A stretch of 61,730 bases of DNA from Salisapilia sapeloensis (Eukaryota > Oomycota > Peronosporomycetes > Peronosporales > Salisapiliaceae), in NCBI GenBank assembly GCA_023334545.1, contig JAADVB010000096.1:1-61730 (forward strand). The letters are read 5' to 3'. This document shows, in pieces, positions 29,476 to 37,861 of the stretch. Both the position numbers and the translations under genes were made by a program. Each line of letters opens with the position of its first letter. Position 1 is the stretch's first letter. The notes under the pieces were generated by a model. It saw only the letters and a list, made by a program, of their open reading frames with translations, searched no databases and was not told where the DNA came from.

Positions 29476-30249
29476 TTAGAAGCCGAGGATGGATAGGTCA
29501 AGACTAGATGCTACATGATCAAAGTTAAAGACGCGCTGCGAACGGTCGTCTACGTCCGACAAGACAGATGCAGCCATCTTCCGATGGGAAAAGAGGAGAC
29601 CGAATGCATCCTCTGAGTCAATGTCTTTGGATGCACTCTGGTAGAACTGGCGATGGGGACCATACTGCTCCGAGGAGTTCCCATTCGGACGTCGGTGATC
29701 CGTCACGTGCGTAGACGACACCTCACTGCTTTCGACGTAGCCCTGCCACTTCTGTCGCTCTTCCAGAGATTCGACATCACACGTGACGATGAACTAGTGC
29801 ATGTAGAATAGAGAATCAGATTTTGATACATACAAGTAGCTCTGTTGATACAGTACCTCTCCTTCGTCATCTTGAAAGCAGATAGGATATTGCAGCGGTG
29901 ACTCGTCCTCCGTTTCGACCATCTTGTCCACAATACGCTGCATGTGCGTGTCCGAGGTACCTCCTCCCTTCTCTCCAATACGAATGGAACAAGAGCCAGG
30001 GATACGGATTGCTCGAAGCTGCATCGAGCCTACAAAGACAGCTTTATCCGCTCCTTCCTCGTCCGTCTCGACGTCACTTGAAGTCGCTCGAGCCCACCAC
30101 TGCAGGACGCCCGACGGTTCTAAAACGCACATGTACCAATGTCCTTCGGAAAGTCGAGTTGCGACGGAAGTGGCATCCTCTGCTGCAATGTCTTTTATCA
30201 ACGTACGCTCACAGAACTGGAGCCGACCTTGGCATCGAGACGCGGACAT
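29476..30249 (-). CDS. PH-domain protein
   Basis: Exon 1 29857-30249 and exon 2 29476-29793, joined over a 63-base GT-AG intron at phase 0, encode 236 residues. A pleckstrin-homology fold is suggested by the start (CQGRLQF), WYMCVLEPSGVLQWW in the first strands, the intron-spanning FQDDEGE/FIVTCDVESLEERQKW and the conserved Trp of the C-terminal helix. PH domains bind phosphoinositides or proteins. The C-terminal 85 residues are low complexity. The frame continues upstream of ATG 30249 (LYKKFGRLLPSTWASV) to a stop at about 30310, so a 5' exon is possible. It lies head-to-tail just upstream of the PI4-kinase gene, 12 bases between its stop and the PI4-kinase start, which is striking for two phosphoinositide-linked proteins, but co-transcription is not implied. 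Confidence 0.75.
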
Positions 30250-30782
30250 GACGCTCGCCCAAGTACTTGGCAGAAGACGTCCAAATTTTTTATACAGTCG
30301 GCGAATGTATGTCTGCTACAAGATAGACACCCACGAAGCCGACGTCCCACCTGAGTTTCAAGCACAGATAATGACGGATCCATTCAAGCAGTCTCATCAC
30401 CCGTAGATTTCGTTTCTCGTTACTAGTCAAGGAAAGACAATGGACGAAGGGCTTATATCGACTATAGCCGCAAGGGGCGGTCTCATCGATCGAAAGCTTC
30501 TTAACATATGCTTTGAACTTATTAAGACTATCTACCTCCCGATCAGCAGTAGCTTGTCGATTCTAGCTAAAACGCTCGTGGTGTACAGCACAGAGAGAAC
30601 GGAAGGAAGTGTCTACGCTACCGCTCTCGGTCGAGTGCAACTTAACTTCAATATAGTAACCGTTTAAACCGATACGTTCCGAAATGCTTGCGTCGCAACC
30701 GCAGCCATCTCGCTAATGCTTGTCAACGTTGTCGCAAATTAGACTCGAGAGCTAAATCTATCTCGTACCAATCAGCGCCTAC
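30250..30782. other. Divergent promoter region; possible small ORF
   Basis: 533 bases between the PH-domain gene (minus) and the first acetyltransferase gene (plus). A 75-codon ORF with ATG at 30440 (to 30667, MDEGLISTIAARGG..., hydrophobic centre) is present, but nothing beyond length supports it. Near 30300 a possible 5' exon of the PH gene may lie on the minus strand. Confidence 0.35.
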
Positions 30783-31910
30783 ATGACCAGAACGACCATG
30801 CCTTCCTCTATAGCTGCTCAGTACCGCCTTGTAAAGCTCCGAAAGGAAGAGCTGCTAGTCCAATGCAAACAAGACGACTATGAAATGTGGGGAGGACCTC
30901 AACTGACTGCCGAGCAGTACCAAGAGAAAGAGGCTCGCCAACGGTCCACATCATTCTCCAAGCAAGGATCCATCTTCTGGGCACTCGTATCGAAGCGCGA
31001 TGCGTCCGACACACTCGACACTGATGATGACCTTCACGCTGGAACAGATCCCATATGCTGCCACTGTGAAAGCCATCGCTTCGAGTGTCTCGTGCGCACT
31101 GCCAATGGAGATGTCGTCCGAGGCTATTCCTACCACATTGGCTCCGTCTTCACTTTGCCAGCGTACCGGAAGCAAGGTCTCGCCACCTTCTTCCTCCAGT
31201 TGATTGCAAGCGAACTACAAAGCCTCCCAGACACGTACGCCTCGGTCTTATACTCGGACATCGGCCCTCGTTTCTACGATCAATTGGGATGGAAGTGCTA
31301 TCCAAGCAAAGAGGCTTCCATGGCACTTGACTCCAGTAAGAACACGCAAACCATGGAGTCTACGTCACCTCAAATCGGAGAAGCACTTTACCTAGATGAC
31401 AGGTTGAAACAAGTACTGGATGTAGACAACAAGCGAACGGAAGAAAGTCTCAAACTAAAGCAAGAGAAGGAAGTCTTGGCTGTGCTACCGACAAAGGAAG
31501 CGATGGAATGGACATTTTGTGTTGGTCAAGTGTATGCCCACGTAAGAGAGTACAAGGAGATTCCGACCCAATGTGGCCTCTACATTGACCCGGAGGCTTT
31601 TGTCCTCTGGCTACACAACTTTAAGGAATCGGCACTCTACCTCCTGCACGCTCGCTTACCAGAATCTCGCCCAGACGCCATTCTACACCTCATAGCCGCT
31701 TCCTTCGTCGAAGCAAAAAAATATGGTCTAGCGACAGTCAAGCTATGGGCACCTCCATCTGTCCTCCACTCGGAGGCAGTATCCAATGCCCTGGACATTT
31801 CCTTTTACGACCGAGACGATTCGCTCTCCAGTGCCATGGTGTTCCCACCTGATCACGCGGCTGCTTCACTTCCCGAATGGATAGATAACGAAAAGTTCTG
31901 TTGGGTCTAG
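30783..31910 (+). CDS. LYC1-like GNAT acetyltransferase, copy 1
   Basis: 375 residues, one exon, ATG 30783 (a second ATG five codons later gives a start closer to the paralogue). The N-terminal half is a GNAT acetyltransferase fold: YRLVKLRKEELLVQCKQDDY, then motif A HIGSVFTLPAYRKQGLATFF, where the arginine/glycine loop binds acetyl-CoA, and SVLYSDIGPRFYDQLGWKC. The C-terminal half (TFCVGQVYAHVREYKEIPTQ ... LYIDPEAFVLWLHNFKESAL) is typical of the fungal LYC1 family, whose founding member acetylates lysine at the epsilon position in lysine catabolism. Substrate here is unknown. The paralogue at 33293-34402 is alignable along the whole length, so this is a tandem duplication, with repeat copy B between the two genes. 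Confidence 0.88.
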   Translation: MTRTTMPSSIAAQYRLVKLRKEELLVQCKQDDYEMWGGPQLTAEQYQEKEARQRSTSFSKQGSIFWALVSKRDASDTLDTDDDLHAGTDPICCHCESHRFECLVRTANGDVVRGYSYHIGSVFTLPAYRKQGLATFFLQLIASELQSLPDTYASVLYSDIGPRFYDQLGWKCYPSKEASMALDSSKNTQTMESTSPQIGEALYLDDRLKQVLDVDNKRTEESLKLKQEKEVLAVLPTKEAMEWTFCVGQVYAHVREYKEIPTQCGLYIDPEAFVLWLHNFKESALYLLHARLPESRPDAILHLIAASFVEAKKYGLATVKLWAPPSVLHSEAVSNALDISFYDRDDSLSSAMVFPPDHAAASLPEWIDNEKFCWV

Positions 31911-31986
31911 ACACTATGTCCGTGTTCGTGCTGGATACCGATTCGGGAAATCAGGAATTCGCATTTTGCAATTCTATTCATGGCAC
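31911..31986. other. Short spacer
   Basis: 3' flank of acetyltransferase copy 1, directly followed by the dispersed repeat. No other feature recognised. Confidence 0.3.
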
Positions 31987-32617
31987 TCGAATCAGCAAAC
32001 TCTGCATTCGCTGAGAATAGCCGATTTTGCTTTGCACTTGCCATTGGAAACCTAACGAAGCACTTCAATATAAATTTCCCACCAAACTAGGAATACAAAA
32101 GCAAATGATCGGTGATGCCGATGGATTCGCCACTTCATATTGTTGGTCTAAATTGCCTCTCGAGCTCTATCCTCTGTTAGAATTGAGATTTTCATTGCCA
32201 TACCCTTTGTAACATGAGTTGTGTGGAAATTGCAACATGCGGATGACGTTTTCGGAACGAAGTAGGTCTGAGTCGAAATACCCTTCGACATAATCTACCT
32301 TTTCCGTCGATTAGAAAGAGAGAAATTATCGAGGCATGATACTGGTCACAGCTCGCATGTTCTCGTTCTTATATTGCATATTTTGCGTCGCATAATATCT
32401 GATTGCCCTCTCAACAAATATGACCTTGCTTCATTTTAGTCTATTTCTGTCTTAGGATGCAATCAAGAAAAAAACAGCTACGAGAAGACTTCAAGGCACG
32501 CCTGGGTCTCGACATGTGCAAATTTGAAAAAGCGCGGGAAACAGTCACTAGACTTGGTGAGCTCTTCGATTTACTTGCGCTATTGATCCCTTCGCTATTA
32601 TTTTGGAACAGACACAG

Positions 32618-32665
32618 TACAGTGGTGGACGAAATAATTGAGCGATATTTGTGACTCGCACTGTA
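32618..32665. repeat. TA-flanked miniature inverted-end element (copy B)
   Basis: Same 44-base segment with CAGTG...CACTG ends and flanking TA as at 17748-17795, within repeat copy B. Mariner-like ends are suggested but not proven. Confidence 0.35.
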
Positions 32666-32669
32666 CGCA

Positions 32670-32848
32670 GTCCCACTGAATTGGCTTTTTTCAAAGATTC
32701 ACTTTTATTAAAATTTATCTTTGGAATCCAAGTTGGACTCTCCTGCCTAGTCGACAGTAGGTGCTAGATCATCCATTCGCTACATTATTTCCTCCCTGAA
32801 ACCTGCAAACGGTTCTTGTCGTATTGCCCAGGGTCCCACTGAATTGGC
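32670..32848 (-). mobile_element. LINE 3' fragment with 16-base target-site duplication
   Basis: A 147-base insert (32686-32832) interrupts repeat copy B and is absent from copy A at the matching place (GTCCCAATGAAATGGCGAAG, 17800-17819). It is bordered by perfect duplicates GTCCCACTGAATTGGC at 32670-32685 and 32833-32848. The insert begins TTTTTT on the plus strand, so it is a minus-strand element with an A-tail. Read on the minus strand its end (GGCAGGAGAGTCCAACTTGG, then ATTCCAAAGATAAATTTTAA) matches the tail of the LINE at 19667-20243 (GGCAGGAAAATCCAATTGG, then ATTCCAAAGAGTTTAATTAA). Confidence 0.88.
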
Positions 32849-33112
32849 GAAGAGCTCACTAGTGCAAGTAAATCGAATGCAACTTCAACCTGGATGACTT
32901 CCAACGGTATGCTCGACACTCTTCTCTGCTCAAACATGACAGAGGAATAGACGATATTTGTGGATGGGGATGGAAAGGTGGATAGCCACGCAAGGCTAGG
33001 ACGAACCGCCAAAGACTTAGGCATTTATTCTTACTATAGTGTTTGCATGCTTGTTTTCATAGTGCCTACTATGCCTGACATAATACCTGAGTACCCTCTC
33101 AACAAACACGGC

Positions 33113-33292
33113 CGACGTAATGAACATATATACCTCCAGCGGTTCATTCTTTTGAGGCAAAGAGCTTGGTTTCAGTCGCTCCTCATAGCATGTGAAAGCT
33201 ACCACGGAAGTAGACATTTCGATGCTCAATACCTTTGTACACATTCCTCATAAATCTATCGCATACGCTTCCCGCAGGAGCTACTCGCATTC
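33113..33292. other. 5' flank of acetyltransferase copy 2
   Basis: About 180 bases between the repeat and the second paralogue, presumably its promoter. No specific element recognised. Confidence 0.35.
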
Positions 33293-34402
33293 ATGTCGTC
33301 TACGAATCTTTCCCGGGAGTATCGACTCGTGAGGCTCACGAGAGAGGAGCTGCTGGTCCAGTGTAAGGAGGACGACTATGAGCATTGGGGCGCACCGATA
33401 CTGACGGCAGAGCAGTGGCAGGAGAAGGAAGCCCGACAGCGAGAGACGCGCTTTTCACGAGATCGCATCACATTCTGGGCACTCGTCCCCAAGCGCAGTG
33501 CCTCTGATACATTTGACACTGACACGGATCTTATCGTTGGGGAGGATCCGATCTGTTGCCATTGCAAAGTCCATCTCTTTGACTGCGTATTTCGCTCGTC
33601 GGAAGGACAGGTGAAAACCGGGTACTCGCACCAGATCGGCTCTGTCTTCACCTCGCCAGCGTACAGAAAACGTGGTCTAGCGTCATTCTTCCTTCTTTCC
33701 CTCGCGAAACGCTTGGAACAGATCCCAAACACGTATGCTTCAGCCTTGTACTCGGACATTGGTCCTCACTTTTACGACCGATTAGGATGGAAGTGCTATC
33801 CGAGTAAAGAGGCGACGATAGCAGTATCAAGCACGAAGGCAATACCAGACGCATTAAAAGCTAGTGGAGAGAAACTGTTTTTAAATGACCGACTGGACCA
33901 CGTGCTCGAACGCGACAACAAAAAGATGCAAGAGACACTCGACTCAGACTCTTTCAATGAAGAAGCGTTTGCGATCTTGAGTTCTCGAGACATGCTCGAG
34001 TGGAAACTATGTACTGGACCCGTCTACGCCCGTGCGGCAGGGTTGGACCAAGTGCCGACACAATGCGGTGTCTACGTGGACGACGCCGCCTTTGTGACGT
34101 GGTTCCATCTATTCAAAGAAGCCACATTGTACATCCTCCACGCTCGCCTGCCTGAAGGCAGTATAGACACTGCCTTATACCTCTTGCAGTCTGCACAGGA
34201 GGAGGCGCGTAGGTATGGTCTGACAAGTGTCAAGCTGTGGTCCCCTCCGTCGATCCTGCAAAGCAAGGACGTTACCAGTAACTTGGACATTGACTTTCAC
34301 GATCGAGACCGTAGTCTATCGAGTGTCATGTTCTTTCCACAACCGACAGCGGATAGACCGTCGCCTGAGTGGCTCTTTAACGAAAAGTACGCATGGGTCT
34401 AG
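33293..34402 (+). CDS. LYC1-like GNAT acetyltransferase, copy 2
   Basis: 369 residues, one exon, ATG 33293. Full-length paralogue of the gene at 30783-31910 with the same landmarks: YRLVRLTREELLVQCKEDDY, the acetyl-CoA loop HQIGSVFTSPAYRKRGLA, ALYSDIGPHFYDRLGWKC, and the LYC1-type C-terminal half (LCTGPVYARAAGLDQVPTQC, LPEGSIDTALYLLQ, WSPPSILQSKDV). Both copies keep all these blocks, so both should be active. Differences cluster in the linker after residue 180, which could change substrate preference. A convergent gene of unknown function ends 55 bases beyond its stop. Confidence 0.88.
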   Translation: MSSTNLSREYRLVRLTREELLVQCKEDDYEHWGAPILTAEQWQEKEARQRETRFSRDRITFWALVPKRSASDTFDTDTDLIVGEDPICCHCKVHLFDCVFRSSEGQVKTGYSHQIGSVFTSPAYRKRGLASFFLLSLAKRLEQIPNTYASALYSDIGPHFYDRLGWKCYPSKEATIAVSSTKAIPDALKASGEKLFLNDRLDHVLERDNKKMQETLDSDSFNEEAFAILSSRDMLEWKLCTGPVYARAAGLDQVPTQCGVYVDDAAFVTWFHLFKEATLYILHARLPEGSIDTALYLLQSAQEEARRYGLTSVKLWSPPSILQSKDVTSNLDIDFHDRDRSLSSVMFFPQPTADRPSPEWLFNEKYAWV

Positions 34403-34457
34403 TAGCTCAGGAAGAAAATATATCGCGCAGTCTTCACAAACTTAACTCCAGCCTTCC

Positions 34458-35560
34458 TCATGCCTTTACAGCATCCGATTTCGCATCATCAGATCTACCA
34501 AAGCGAGCAAGCAGTCCGTCCAAGTCGGACGTGTACATTTCCATCGCCGCCAACTGGACGTCGAGGTCGGTGGAAGCGCCAGTTAGATCCTGTAGACACG
34601 CTTCCTGGAGCTCTGCGTTCCGGTCTCGGATGCCAAGGTCCAGGATGTCATTCTGGAGGAAACCGACAGTGTCATTTGGCCTTGGAGAAGCGTCCTCTAC
34701 ATCATCACTCGATGTCGGAGCAAGAGCTCTGGCGATGTTACACCGTGGTCCATCCCTTTTACCCATCCGACTGGACGTCCGACGGAGAGAACCAAGTAGA
34801 GCCTCGCTGTTCTTTTCACAATCCCGTATCTTGCTCTCGTACTCTTCTTGGACGCGTGTCAAGTCCTCGGATGCTCTTGGCGTATACTCCGGAACGCTTG
34901 CTTCCATCTTCTCCAAGTACTCTTTCGATTTTGCATCTTGCTGTCGCCTCCACTCTCCAAGCTCCTGGATAGTTTGATCCATCAAGGAGAGCGTCGCATC
35001 CGCATCCACATCGTCCTCTTCGATCGGTAACGACGGAAGCAGCACGCTCGAGGTCGTCTCTACTACCTTTTGGTTCGGTGCTGCCAGTGCATCGATGCTG
35101 CCTAGTAACTTTGTCACTGGATCAGGTACTGCGGTAGACTCGACTGTGTCTGCTTCCTCCTTCATACTAACTGGACTGGTTACGAGAGGTGGTAGGCGGG
35201 TCGGATGCTGTCGCTTTCGACTTGGAAATAGCTTCCGCTTTAGCTTTGCAAACTTTGACACTTGAGGTGGATGTGGTAGTGGTAGAGCGTCTGCATTACC
35301 ATCAAGAGACGGTCGATAGGTAGTTCCACTTCCATTGTCGTGACCACTTTGCGTGTCATCTTGATTCGATCCAAAGATCATCTACATAACCCACAAGTCA
35401 GTCTCCTTCTGACGCTACGCCAAGACACCTTTGCAATGAGACAAACCTGCACGAGCACTCTTCCTTGATGTGGCGGGTGTGGTCTCGAATACGACGAGCA
35501 TGCTACCTGACCAACTTGATGTCGCTCATCCTTGGTCCAGCCATCCTGTTGGCCTGCCAT
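34458..35560 (-). CDS. Unknown protein with an 18-base exon
   Basis: Main exon 34458-35381; upstream exons 35429-35446 (18 bases) and 35507-35560, all phase 0 with GT-AG introns of 47 and 60 bases, give 331 residues. Support for the upstream exons: the ATG of the main exon sits directly behind an acceptor-like GTTATGTAG, and the joined frame starts with an ATG (MAGQQDGWTKDERH). The protein has a basic stretch (KLKRKLFPSRKRQHP, about residues 70-85), a helical acidic middle (TIQELGEWRRQQDAKSKEYLEKM) and a second helical part near the end. No known domain is visible. A main-exon-only product (307 residues) is the conservative alternative. Confidence 0.65.
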
Positions 35561-35910
35561 ACTCGGTCTACTTTTGAAACGCAGCCATGCCTATTCTTGT
35601 CTAGATAGAGGATGATTGGCCTACTGAAACGGACGCAAGACTAGATGACAGGTAGAAAGAGGATGCAAAGTCCCATCACCAAATGGGATGCGTCGATTCA
35701 TATGGAGGATTGAAACGGATGCAAAAGAGACTAGACTGTATGGCGAGACGAGTAGACTCTTCGCAAGTAGCCGCCGCTCGAGAGATCCCATCTTGTATGA
35801 GCAAGTGCAAACGACCTTTCGATCCGTCGCCACGAGCCGTATGCGATCATATTCGAATTAGCTTCCTTTCCGCCTACATCAATTTCCGTGTATTGGGCAG
35901 CTAAGCAGTC
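35561..35910. promoter_or_regulatory. Divergent promoter region, 350 bases
   Basis: Spacer between the unknown minus-strand gene and the mastigoneme-like gene. It holds small frames without features. No TATA-like or initiator match stood out. Because the two genes diverge, both promoters must lie here. Confidence 0.35.
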
Positions 35911-37656
35911 ATGGTTTCTAAAGTCGTGTCTGTCCTCGCACTGGCCGGACTGACGCTTGCACTATGCATCCAACTCGCATCGGCTGAGTGTCCAAACGGA
36001 TGCTCTGGCTTCGGGTCATGTTCCACAAAGGACATGTGCGAATGCTACAAGAACTACCAGGGCAACGACTGCAGCGAACGAACGTGCCCGTTTGGATATG
36101 CTCACATGGACACCCCGAAAGGTGACATTAACTTTGATCTGGATCGCAAAACCGACGGCTGGATCCTCACCAACTCGCAGCAGTTCCCAGCGGGAACGTA
36201 CGAGTACTTTTACCCGGACGCGCCCGATGGCACGGCACACTACTACATGGAGTGCAGCAACAAGGGTCTGTGCGAACGTGAAACTGGATTGTGTCAATGC
36301 TTTGAAGGCTACGAAGGAAGTGCGTGCCAGCGTACTGCTTGTCCGAACCGGTGCTCGAGCCAAGGCACGTGCGAAAGCATTCGGGAACTTGGTGTCAAAG
36401 GAGGTGGTACATTACAGAACACCGTCAACGATCTAGGAAAGCTCTCGTATGACTTGTGGGACGCCAACGTGACGTACGGATGCCGGTGCGACCCGTGGTT
36501 CGAAGGTCCGGACTGCTCACTGCGGTCATGCAAAGTAGGCGTGGACCCGCTCTACAAAGGCGCTGGGACGGCTCGATACGAAACGTTTGTCTTCCACGCT
36601 GCGACATCAACCGGGGCTTCTGCTCATGCGAGTACGTGGTACATGCGCTTGCGCTTGTTCGACTACTACGGTGAGCCGTACCTGACGGAGCGCATTCCAG
36701 TCACAGATGACTCATCGGTCGATGGATCTGCAGGTGTCGAAAAGGCGATTGAGGCGATTCCGAATCAACCGTTCCGGGATGTTACGTGCGGTAAGCCAGG
36801 CTCGGGGGCCGGTGTGCTCGTACATAAGTCGACTCGACCGGCAAGCGTCGGCATGTCCGTTGCATGTCGATTCAATACGAACCCTGGCCCACTGCGGTTA
36901 CCAGAGATGGCCGAAATCTACCTCGGCGACGGCAACGCTGATGAGAGTATGATCGTGACGACGCAAGAGCAGGGTGAGCTCACGGACTGGTTTATGACGG
37001 AAACTGAGTACGAAGTGACCGCTATTAGTGCTGATGGTGCAACCGTAACCGTCCAGCACCTTGCCGACACGCCTGTGTTCACCGCTGTTACGTTCGCCGA
37101 GCACCAATTCATCCGCATTGGATCTCACATCGTCGTGATCGGTGCCCTAGCGGGATCCAATTATGAAATACCGATCAAGTTCCCCATCAAAGACGCGGAT
37201 ATTGAAAGCGAAAAGGTCTTCATAGCGACGCCCAACTCGGGCGATACTCACTTTACCGGGCTGGTGCTCCCGGCGGTCGTTGGGACTGTTGGTGTCGGCG
37301 GCACTCAAGTGTCCTTTGCCACTGCTGGGCCACCTGACGTCTCGGCCACAGCCAGTCTTGGCGACTTGCTCTTCATCGCGAACCAATTTTTCAAAATCCA
37401 GCGCATCGTCGACGACGGTACCAACGACATCATCGATCTGGACCGTCCGTTCGGCGGCCTGACCTCCACCGGTGGTACTTATACGGGCGGAACCGACGCT
37501 GAGCCGTACCTGGTATCAATGCCAGATTCCAACGCCTTCACGTATGTATCCCCGTGCGCCGGCCGAGGTCTCTGTACAACGGAAACCGGTGTCTGCGACT
37601 GCTTCCGTGGCTACACTAGAGACAACTGTGAAGGCCAGAGTATCATGGCCTTCTAG
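35911..37656 (+). CDS. Mastigoneme-like secreted EGF protein (Sig1/Ocm1 type)
   Basis: 581 residues, one exon. A clear signal peptide (VLALAGLTLALCIQLASA, cleavage likely before Glu26) is followed by cysteine-rich EGF/tenascin-like modules: CSGFGSCSTKDMCECYKNYQ at about 31-50, ECSNKGLCERETGLCQCFEG at about 114-133, ACPNRCSSQGTC just after, and a final CAGRGLCTTETGVCDCFRGY near 550-570. Between them lies a long beta-rich region without cysteines (about 215-545). This layout, with EGF units of the form SNKG(L/I/T)C-RETG-C-C, is known from stramenopile Sig1/Ocm1 proteins that build tripartite tubular hairs on the anterior flagellum. It should pass through the ER and be assembled on zoospore flagella. 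Assignment is by family memory; expression restricted to sporulation would be expected but is not shown by the sequence. Confidence 0.85.
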   Translation: MVSKVVSVLALAGLTLALCIQLASAECPNGCSGFGSCSTKDMCECYKNYQGNDCSERTCPFGYAHMDTPKGDINFDLDRKTDGWILTNSQQFPAGTYEYFYPDAPDGTAHYYMECSNKGLCERETGLCQCFEGYEGSACQRTACPNRCSSQGTCESIRELGVKGGGTLQNTVNDLGKLSYDLWDANVTYGCRCDPWFEGPDCSLRSCKVGVDPLYKGAGTARYETFVFHAATSTGASAHASTWYMRLRLFDYYGEPYLTERIPVTDDSSVDGSAGVEKAIEAIPNQPFRDVTCGKPGSGAGVLVHKSTRPASVGMSVACRFNTNPGPLRLPEMAEIYLGDGNADESMIVTTQEQGELTDWFMTETEYEVTAISADGATVTVQHLADTPVFTAVTFAEHQFIRIGSHIVVIGALAGSNYEIPIKFPIKDADIESEKVFIATPNSGDTHFTGLVLPAVVGTVGVGGTQVSFATAGPPDVSATASLGDLLFIANQFFKIQRIVDDGTNDIIDLDRPFGGLTSTGGTYTGGTDAEPYLVSMPDSNAFTYVSPCAGRGLCTTETGVCDCFRGYTRDNCEGQSIMAF

Positions 37657-37861
37657 ACACCTCTCTAGCCGACCGTCTGTGCCACGCTCCCTAGCTTACC
37701 AACAGATACGAATAAACATTACATTCACCTTGCACTCCCTTCTATCCTCTCCATCCCTCCCCCGAACCGTACAATAAAGAGTAGCAAACGTTGCGTGCAT
37801 TTATTCTCTCAAGTAGCCTGCAACTCTAGATCCTGAACACGAGACGCAAGAGTCCGTCGCA

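Larger units (their letters stand above)
31987..33112 (+). repeat. Dispersed repeat, copy B (interrupted)
   Basis: Alignable by eye with 17463-18085 (see copy A for shared landmarks). It appears to contain two unit ends, since the CATAATATCTGATTGCCCTCT-like block near 32390-32420 resembles both its own end near 33080-33105 and the end of copy A, so it may be a partial tandem. It contains an ATG-initiated frame at 32457-32654 (65 codons; DFKARLGLDMCKF, RLGELFDLLALL) whose counterpart in copy A differs by an in-frame 9-base gap. A LINE fragment has inserted at 32686. The repeat fills most of the spacer between the two acetyltransferase paralogues. Confidence 0.75.
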
